This document shows positions 56,756 to 64,000 of a DNA stretch of 64,000 nucleotides, piece after piece (positions within the stretch are counted from its first letter, which is position 1; every line of letters starts with the position of its first letter). The translations under genes and the position numbers were made by a program. The notes beneath the pieces were generated by a model. That model was not told the DNA's origin. It did no database searches and saw only the letters and a program-made list of their open reading frames with translations. Source of the stretch: Diphasiastrum complanatum (lineage: Eukaryota; Streptophyta; Lycopodiopsida; Lycopodiales; Lycopodiaceae); NCBI GenBank assembly GCA_029204225.1, contig CM055104.1, positions 39,238,527 to 39,302,526 of the forward strand, given 5' to 3'.

Positions 56756-57427
56756 AGCCAATAAGAAAGGTGAAACTCCAGTGCTGGTACTAACAAAGCT
56801 ATTATAGCTATACTCTGCCAAACATAAATGTTGATCCCAATCCTTCCCTGAAGGAGAAACAAAATATCGAAGAGAATCCTCAAGGATCCGATTAAGGCCC
56901 TCAGTCTGCCCATCAGCAGTAGAATGATAAGCAGTACCCATCAAAAGCTGAGGAAGAGGACCCATGGATGGAGTAGGAGGATCGGCAATTGATGTACTCT
57001 GAATGATAAGAAGAGCTGGACCCTGAGCCTTTGGCAGGCTACGCATAAACTGCTTCCCAATAACCAACTGATAGTCACCCTGAGAATCAATACTGGAAAG
57101 TAAATGATGTCGACCAGCATGTGTAAAAGACAGTGTCTGCTGAGAAAGATCCACAGCAACAGTACCAAGTGAAGAAAACCAATCTGCACCAAGAGTAATG
57201 TCATAGCGCTCCAGAAGAATAATATAGAAATCTGCATGTCCAGAGAAGTCATCAATGCTATAGTCCAAGCCCTGAAACATCTGAGAGCTGATAAAAGAAT
57301 GTGAGCTAGCAACCTCGACACTGAGAGACTGTGTAGCAGAAATAGGTGTAGCACGAATCCTGGTGGAAATGTAACTGCTAATAAATGAATGTGTACTGCC
57401 AGTAGCCACCAAAGCGATATACTTCAA
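56756..57427 (-). pseudogene. protease-integrase fusion left by internal deletion
   Basis: Starts in the protease with YIALVATGSTHSFISSYIST, where the catalytic Asp of DTGST is Ala (codon gct). Then LGADWFSSLG, and after SIADPPTPSMGPLPQ the frame passes directly to LLMGTAYHSTADGQTEGLNR, the third acidic block of integrase, and ends in STGVSPFLLAHG at the nested element. The joint near 56943 keeps the frame although about 2.5 kb of pol is missing relative to the related element. Confidence 0.87.
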
Positions 57428-58688
57428 TATACTCTCGCCCTAAAATGCGGACACGTAAGCGGATAGAACGAGGACCAGGACGCCCAGCCCAAGTAGCATA
57501 AGCAAGCTGTGCATGGCAAGCGGCGGAAGCAGGATCATCAGGAACCGGGTTAGTCGGCTCATCAACAGAATGTGGGTCAGGAGTATCAAGAATCTGGATA
57601 TAAACATCAGAATCATCAGGAGTAAGAGCCTCATGGTAAAAAACAGCGGTAGGAGGACCAGGAGACTGTCGGCAATCACGGGCTAGATGATCTGGACTCT
57701 TACAGTGATAACAGAGGCGCTTCTGCTGAATCTCAGCGAACTCTGCGGCTGAATAACGTCGAACAAAGGCAGGACGGGGTGTAGGAGGGCGAGGAGGAAC
57801 GGTAGTAGAAGAATCCAAAGTAGGAGAAGCAGTGGAATGAGAGCGAGAAAAACTAGAAGAAGTGGATAAATCAGGATACTAATGCTGCAAGGTAGTAGCC
57901 AAGGAGATAGCATCTGAGAGAGTTGGAGGCGGAAAAGATGAGACATCATATCGTAAGGAGCCTCTAAGACCGGCAATAAAACGTGAAATAAGCTCTATAG
58001 GATGAAGATCAGTAAAAAGGTAGGAAAGCTCAGTAAACTGATCAATATAAGCAGTCAAATCACTAGTATGGCGAAGGCTACGAAACAGATCACGCTGGCG
58101 AACCAACCACTGTGGGTCAATCATAGCCATACGAAGATCAGGACGAAAAGTAGGCCATATATGTAACCCCTCACAAGTAGGCTCAGAGCGATAGACACGC
58201 CACCAAGTCTGAGATCGACCATCTAAGTGTAATGCAGCCAACTGCACTTTCTGGGTGTCAGTCTTGGGATACATAAGAAAATAGGTCTCTAATTTAGAGA
58301 ACCAATTTTCCAAGATATTCCCGTCAGACGAACCAGAATAAGTAGTAAGCTGGATGCGATCACGAAAATCACGAGCAAAATGGGGCTCAGGATTACCTGA
58401 AAAAGTAGGAGAAGGAAATCCTGATGGTGCGGAGGGAAATCCAGGTGGTGGTACAGAAGACCCGAAAGGAGACCCATAAGGACTAGCACTATATGAAGGG
58501 AGACCAAACGTACTACCAGAAGCACCTCCTGAAGATGGAGATGGAGCAGGAGCATGCGTACTCAAAATAGGAAATAAAGGTGCTTTACTAGGACGATGAA
58601 GAATGTCTGGGGGGGTGGTATCCCCTCGTGGTAGTATAGTCTCAAGGCTGGAAAGAACACGATCAACACGCCTCTCAAGATGATCCAT
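57378..58688 (-). pseudogene. gag of defective gypsy element
   Basis: From 58688: MDHLERRVDRVLSSLETILP, a Ser/Pro-rich stretch, then NILENWFSKLETYFLMYPKT, LHLDGRSQTWWRVYRSEP and TAYIDQFTELSYLF, a gypsy capsid. After a stop and frame change near 57880 follows a CCHC knuckle, CYHCKSPDHLARDC, and the approach to the protease (RLRVRILGREYIEV). It matches the gag at 11433-12984. Confidence 0.87.
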
Positions 58689-59651
58689 GCGGGCATCAAT
58701 ATGTGTAAAAAACGATCATCTAAAGAGCTCTACGGTGGGTCTTCTGATGAAGAAGTTGCCATAGGGACTAAGGAAGAGACAAAACCTGAGGGAGAGGACG
58801 TTTGTCGTCACCCCAACTTAGTCTAAGTTCCAAAATCACCAAAAATGGCACAGAAACAGCCAATCAAGATGGATAAAAAAATTAGAAAATAAGGGGCTGA
58901 GAAAGTAGAATAATGGACAGCAAATGTGCAAGGCCAATAAGTAGAAAGGTGTTAACAAAATGGAAAGAGGAAGGAGGAGGGTGTGAGGCAGCAAAATGAA
59001 AAATATGAGAGGGAAATAGGGGGCTAGAAAAGAGCGGTATGTGAGCAAAAAGGCAGCAAGTAGGTGCAAAGGAAGTGCAAATGGGCGCAAGCAATACCTG
59101 GGTGGGTGCTGATCCGTCGTCCAATCAATAGTGCCGACAAAGAGAGGTAAAAGCTGAAGATATGACAAAATAGATGCGCCAACTAGCCACCAATCCCAAT
59201 CCTCAACTCGTGCCAAATAAGCTGAAAAGAGTGCTGAAAGAGGGCGCTAGATAGCCGACAAATAATCAGCAAAATGAGCAGCAAGTATGGAGAAATCTGT
59301 CGATACTAGATCTGAAAAAGTGCCGCAAACGGAGACAAAAACGGATGAAAGTGACAAGTATGAAGGGGCTGGACAGCCTGCAAACAAAAGTGAAGAGAGG
59401 GCTGAAAATGGAAGGAGAAACGGACGAAAGAGATGAGGGAATTGGGCGCTGGACAGCCTACAAACAAGCTGGACTTAGGCACCGGAAGTAATCTGCCAAA
59501 AAAAAATAAAAAAATTTCTGGCCGCCAAATTTAGCGGAAGTACTTCCGCTAACTGTCCGCTAAAGCTCCGCCAAGGAAAATGTGGAAAATGGGCTCCCAA
59601 TCAAAAAATCAGATCTAAAATTCAACAATCAAGAAAGTGCTCTAATATCAA
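58689..59651 (-). other. 5' leader of defective gypsy element
   Basis: Non-coding. Shares ccgccaaatttagcggaagt, acttccgctaact and agctccgccaaggaaaatg (59523-59580) with 13379-13440 of the related element, in both cases shortly before the primer site. The segment is a conserved leader piece with inverted gcggaagta/acttccgc arms. The primer site is mutated. Confidence 0.75.
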
Positions 59652-60037
59652 GTTACAAGCTAAGATTCACTAGCTATGCTAGAAAGCAGGACTTAAGCTA
59701 AAAAGCAGGAAGAGAGAATGCTTAAGGAGGCTAAAGAGGAGCAATCATCATAAACTGAATAAAGGAATACAATGCTACCCTATATATACCCTCTTAAATC
59801 AATTAGAGGATTCAAAACAGGGAGGGAATAGGATTTGGAGGGAAAATAGTGCGCCCTCCCAATAGGAGGACCCCCACTCCAAATCAACATGACCAAGTCC
59901 TAAAAATATGACCAAATAGGGCCCAAGGCCAGTATATGAATAAAAGGGGCCCTTAGGCCTGCTTATGCATAATAACGAATAAAAGAATGGACGCGGCGAA
60001 TGTAATGAGCCAAGTCCATAACTATTCCTGCCAGCAG
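59652..60037 (-). repeat. 5' LTR of defective gypsy element
   Basis: Matches 49323-49711 with several substitutions and small indels, so this insertion is much older than the chromovirus inside it. Confidence 0.82.
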
Positions 60038-60562
60038 TCCTCAAGGTTTGTAGTATGTACATAGAGCAAAAGTAAGGCCCTGTAGTTGCTTGTATGTGTT
60101 CACAAAGAGAACAAGAGAGGCCAAGAAGATTTTCCTTCATTCCAACTTCCAGGTTGAAATTTGGCGTGTTGACTTTTTAGAGTTCTTCAAATTTATCACT
60201 TTCTTGTATGTCCCTGAGCAGAATAACTTGTGTGATACTTTCAGCTTTTCTAGAACTGCCTAGTAAGCAAGTAATTATTTTATGGCTATTTGTCGGAAGT
60301 GATTTTCTGTAATGACATCCAAATCACTCATTCATGGCTTTTTCACTCATCAATTATTAAAAATGCTGTTCAAAGCTGAGAATGGAATTTAATAAGGAAA
60401 CCGTAGTTCAAGCATTTGTTGATACCAGTAATTCTCCTGTGGAAATAAGTTCTAGTCTCCATGAAGTAAGATTTATCTGCATGTTCTGTTTTCCTAAACA
60501 GTGTAATATAAAGCCACCATTTCTTGAAATTTCTCATCTCATTCATACTTCTGATCTTACAG

Positions 60563-60620
60563 AGTGGAACCCTCACATAAGACTATGCTTGTGGATTCTC
60601 TAAGGCGTCAAAACGAGGTG
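60563..60620 (+). CDS. ECA3: ECA3 exon: P domain (RVEPSHK)
   Basis: 58 nt between atcttacag and gtatgtaa. The first base completes the Arg codon begun at 46042-46043. It encodes (R)VEPSHKTMLVDSLRRQNEV in phase, the strictly conserved FSRVEPSHK block of P2A pumps. VAMTGDGVNDAPAL should follow in the next exon, which is not within the window. Confidence 0.93.
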
Positions 60621-61268
60621 GTATGTAAAAAAATTTCTTGAACGATCATAGTGTTGTTTGCTGTGAGAACCTCTTCAAATGCTATGGTAGACACTCAAAT
60701 CTTCTATTTAGTCAAAGCTCCCCACAATGAGGCCTCAACAAGACCACATTAGATCAAGCATATCAATGATTTCTTCTGCTTATTATAAAAGATAGAGAGT
60801 TTTCACACAACTTAGTATGCTAGCCTGAACATGTATGATTGCAAGAGAAGATATTCATACAATGTCTTATTTAAGACAAACAACATAATCTGAAATGCTC
60901 AGTCTTAACGACTCACTATAGTAATCTAGATAGCCTTTTAGGCTGTAGCCTCACTTTCATGTAGGTGACCACCATAGCTGTCCGAACGGAATGCGTTCCA
61001 TTCCGGAACTTGAGCAAATTTTTTAAAAAAAATACGTACTTTTTTACAAAGGAAAAAAGTGTGATGCTGTAATATCGTTGTTGCTGCCTACCTCGCACAG
61101 CTCTGATGCAAAGCAAAGTGATGGGGCAAAAAGCTAGCTGGCTCGAAGGAATTCTAGGATGATCTGGCTTGAGAGTGGGTGTTTTTTTAACATGGAAAAA
61201 ACAGCGACACTGACTTCAACCTATAAAAAAATATGCTGGAGATCGTTGGAGTCATCTACGCTGGATAG
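60621..61268. other. ECA3 intron start without recognisable features
   Basis: AT-rich intron sequence up to the first LTR. No coding segment. Confidence 0.6.
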
Positions 61269-61671
61269 TGTTATGAACGAATTCACAGATTTTGATATCA
61301 ATGATGCATAAAAGACAGCAAAAAGCATTCACAAAGCATTCTCCAACTAAGAAACTGTATGAATATCAATGGCCGCCGATAGCTGAAGCAGATCTTTAAC
61401 TAAGATCTCCAAAATAGTTCAACTCCCCTACAAGAAGCCCAAGACTCAAAATGATCAAAGCTACTAAATGACCAGCCTTAGTGGCTATTATAGTGGACAA
61501 AACCTACCTCCCTTCATATAGAAATGGAGGGAAGGTGAAATTCAAAAATTAGGGCCAAAATTAGAAAACCATGTAAATGGTGTTTCTAGGCCTGTCACAT
61601 GTAATATAACTGCGTGTCCAAAAATATTGTCGAAAATAGAGAAGGATGGACTATAATGTATGTCCATAACA
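61269..61671 (-). repeat. single LTR (403 bp)
   Basis: Starts tgttatgaacgaattc and ends gtccataaca. No partner LTR is in the window. The ends resemble those of the LTRs at 7920/13598 but with canonical TG/CA. Confidence 0.72.
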
Positions 61672-61891
61672 CTCCCTCCATCTAAAACATTGCCCTCAAT
61701 GTGGGCTAAAAGATATCTTAACTACCAGAGCTACTTTAGTACCGTTGTATTGTCGTTTTCTTTCCTAGGTTATACATTTCGTGCTAGTGGTGCCAGTCCA
61801 ATAGCCGAATCCCCTACAGCCGCGGAAAACTGCTTTTAGTACATGAAGCCAAGAGATTTTTATCTCAATTCCAGTAGTTGCTAAGGCTAGA

Positions 61892-62480
61892 TCAGTATGT
61901 AAGCAACGGCGGTTGTCGGGCAATTGAGGTATCATCATCAATAAGTGATGGAGAATCAATAGTTGGAGCAGCAAGAGCATCGGAGCCATCAATATCAGGC
62001 AAATCAATAGGAGGTACAACAACAACAACAACATGTGAATCAAGAACTGCATCAATAGCATCAGGAACATCAGCAAGATGTGGATCAACAACTACAACAG
62101 CAGGGGCATAAAGTGGTGCATCATCAAGTGCAAAAGTCGAAGTGTCACATACTAAGGCATGAGAGAGCGAGCATGTTCCTGCAATAAAGGTGAGTGGGCA
62201 AAAACATCGAAAGACTCCCATGTAGCTTCATCAATTGGACAACCGTCCCATTGGTCCAAAAACTGCACAAGACGACGACGACAACGTAAAATGATCCAAA
62301 CCTATAAAATAGTAGCAGGTAAAAATGGAAAAAGTTCAAGATCAGTGGGAAAGAAAGGATTACAAGGTTCACCAGGAAAAAGAGACAAATGAAGTAGACT
62401 AACATGAAATATTGGAGAAGTAGCAATGGCACAAGGTACCCTGAAGGCACGTGTTATGAGAAGATCATCATGCCAAGAGA
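61892..62480 (-). pseudogene. chromodomain and tail of decayed gypsy
   Basis: WIILRCRRRLVQFLDQWDGC then PIDEATWESFDVF is the chromodomain, comparable to QVQFLVQWDGRPIEEATWEP at about 8580. It is followed by an Asp/Val/Pro-rich tail (VVVVDPHLADVPDAIDAV) that is open for about 100 codons and has no known function. Confidence 0.75.
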
Positions 62481-62900
62481 TCTATAAGGTCCAAGAAAGC
62501 AACGCATCATCTAAAAAGGTATGATGCATGAAAGCAATAACAGCAAATCTAGAATCAGTTGAATCCCCAACGGAGAAACTGTAGCCGAAATACTCATCTA
62601 GAAGGACCTCATATGGACATACCAAGCCTAATAGGATGCAACAAAAGCGGATCGAGAATCGGATGACCCATCGGAACTAGCCAAAAGTGCAATCCCAAAG
62701 TACACACTAGGCACACAAGTGAGGAATAGAAGAACATGAAAGTGCAACCACATACCAAGGGCTGGGAGACCGCAACCATGGAACTAGCATCAGGAAGAGT
62801 AGCAACTAAAGTTACTGGAATAACTGAAAGAATGCCACAAGATGTAGAGGAAAAACCGAAGTACTTAGGAAAAGAGAAATGTGTCATCATTTTGTCGTTT

Positions 62901-63152
62901 ATTCTAATTTTGAGGCATCCGATCCTCTGATGCGTTTAGGAGCTACACTTTTTTTTCATGCTTGCCAGAATGGTTGTGATGTTCGCTGTAATGAGTAATG
63001 GGCTATTGGATGCTTTCAACTTGATTCCAGCACAATTGTTTTGGCCAATTTAATGAAGTGTAATGCATATGCAAATGTTTAGGGTTTTGGGCATTGCACT
63101 GATTGTTTCTTTTGCAAGACTGATCTCTTGTTCCCTTATGAGTATGTAACAT
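62901..63152. other. probable LTR of the right-edge gypsy element
   Basis: The end gagtatgtaaca at 63152 followed by ttccctccaacttaag looks like an LTR end plus purine tract of the next element. Its start cannot be placed. Confidence 0.45.
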
Positions 63153-64000
63153 TCCCTCCAACTTAAGAGTCTCCTCCTAAAGGGAGCAAACCAAGGAAGT
63201 TCAGTCTTAAATAGTCCTCTCTCTCCTAGGTGTCCTCATCATCTGAGCTTGCCTTTCCAACATACAAGAAATTTAGAAAGCAAATGGTTTCTCAGTTGGT
63301 GACGACGAACGTCAACCACTCTTTCAGGCACGTTAGGGACAAAGGTAGACAGATCCTCCAACTCAACCAGTTCACCTTCCGGAATGAGGGAATCCTTCCG
63401 ACTAAGGCGCTCTTTCAAATGGCTTACAGGATGAACCCAACCCCAATTAGAAGATTTAGTTGATAAGCGACCGGATGGATTTTCTTTACAACCTTATAAG
63501 GTCCACTATATGGTGGAGATAGCTTATGACATTTTCCTGTCCGAAGTACTTTTGAATCCTTAGGGATTTTAAGATACACCCAGATTCCAACCTCAATTTC
63601 CCGAGGTGAGCGACTATGGTTAGCATAAAACTGAGCTCTATCCTGGGCGGTTTTCATGCTTTCTTTGGCCACTTGCAGCATTTCTTGCATATCTTGCATG
63701 AAATCTGCTGCAGCTTGCATCTTGAGACCTTCGAGTCTGACCGAAACTGGAGAATGCGGCTGAAAGCCATACATCAGCATAAAAGGACTGAATTTGGTGG
63801 TAGAATGCTTGGCACTATTGTGCGCAAACTCAACCATTGGGAGATACTTTTCCCAATCAGACTGTCGGTGAGAAACATATGCTCTAAGCATATCTTCCAA
63901 CGTCTGGTTAATACGTACTGTCTGCCCATCAGATTCTTGGTGATCTGAAGAACTAAGACTAATGGTTGTTTCAAGTTTATCAAATACTGACTGCCAGAAC
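63153..64000 (-). mobile_element. gypsy chromovirus 3' part, continues beyond the right edge
   Basis: On the - strand: integrase C-terminal half and a chromodomain (HLLSKFLVCWKG, then a frameshift before the DDEDTWE-like end). Closest in the window to the chromovirus at 50463. Upstream pol lies beyond 64000. Confidence 0.82.
63424..63983 (-). pseudogene. gypsy integrase C-terminal part
   Basis: [20 protein letters not shown]-type start, [30 protein letters not shown] and GKCHKLSPPYSGPYKVVKKI, aligned with the intact protein at 51500-51150. It meets a stop at 63424, after which the chromodomain follows in another frame. A frame change near 63900 separates it from the part running off the edge. 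Confidence 0.85.

Larger units (their letters stand above)
49323..60037 (-). mobile_element. defective Ty3/gypsy element hosting an intact chromovirus
   Basis: LTR-like ends at about 49323-49711 and 59652-60037 in direct orientation, with gag, protease and an integrase C-terminal part on the - strand. RT, RNase H and the first half of integrase are missing: the protease region joins integrase directly near 56943. The sequence is closest to the element at 7920-14059. A second gypsy element entered its integrase (target duplication ccatg at 50458 and 56751). The primer site has mutated to gctctaatatca. It cannot move on its own. Confidence 0.87.
46044..60562 (+). other. giant ECA3 intron 2 (14.5 kb)
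   Basis: Bounded by gtaaacta and atcttacag, phase 2 to 1. It holds a 231-bp hAT MITE, a defective gypsy element and, inside it, an intact chromovirus. 46044-48588 and 48820-49322 show no gene or element that I recognise. Confidence 0.9.
61269..62900 (-). mobile_element. gypsy chromovirus 3' end, decayed
   Basis: An LTR-like segment 61269-61671 (tgttatgaacg to ccataaca) followed by a purine tract (- strand gatggagggag) and acattgccctcaatgtgggc, which resembles the sequence following the LTR at 8329. On the - strand a chromodomain is readable near 62300-62225. The rest is badly decayed. The right border near 62900 is uncertain. Confidence 0.7.

Noticed and set aside
60038-60562. Further ECA3 exon between 60038 and 60562
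   Set aside because: The codon split at 46043 fits exactly with 60563 and the protein continues without a gap, so no exon is needed.
61269-64000. Search for the TGDGVND exon of ECA3 near the right edge
   Set aside because: No sequence encoding MTGDGVNDAPAL is visible on the + strand; the region is gypsy sequence, so the exon must lie beyond the window.

Overview
The window is nuclear DNA from a flowering plant. No organelle or bacterial signature is present. The evidence is a plant-type, spliced ER/Golgi P2A calcium ATPase (ECA3 class) on the + strand and a dense nest of plant transposons: Ty3/gypsy chromoviruses, an Athila/Tat-like gypsy element, a Ty1/copia element, hAT DNA transposons and LINEs. 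The species cannot be named. Introns of 38.6 kb and 14.5 kb suggest a lineage that tolerates very long introns.

Host gene: seven well-supported exons of one ECA3-like gene (4150-4302, 5482-5586, 6024-6220, 44775-44886, 45597-45695, 45898-46043, 60563-60620) join in phase into 290 codons. They cover the nucleotide-binding domain and the first part of the phosphorylation domain. A 27-nt segment at 3807-3833 may be one more exon. The exons with the phosphorylated aspartate and the transmembrane domains lie outside the window. Almost everything else sits in introns of this gene or just upstream.

Left flank (1-2524): a LINE on the - strand, cut by the window edge, with three coding blocks in one frame separated by two UAG codons, followed by (GA)n tracts. 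Giant intron 1 (6221-44774): an old decayed gypsy element (about 6453-34340) was split by a second gypsy element (7920-14059) and by a 17.7-kb hAT transposon (14902-32611). The hAT still encodes recognisable transposase blocks and has itself received a LINE, a gypsy fragment and a 6.9-kb LTR element. Further right is a copia element (34902-43658) split by an internally deleted Athila/Tat-like element (from 36755 to between about 41200 and 41300), and a short hAT derivative (43659-44535) sits in the copia LTR.

Giant intron 2 (46044-60562): a 231-bp hAT MITE (48589-48819) and a defective gypsy element (about 49323-60037). The latter hosts a structurally complete, probably very young chromovirus (50463-56750) with one uninterrupted 1,585-codon gag-pol frame and LTRs differing at two positions. 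The third intron (60621 to the edge) holds the 3' ends of two more gypsy elements.

The points most worth following up are the transposon-swollen ECA3 gene, the intact chromovirus, the hAT family (one autonomous-type copy plus two small relatives) with palindromic subterminal repeats, and the in-frame UAG codons at domain boundaries in a LINE and in two gypsy copies.
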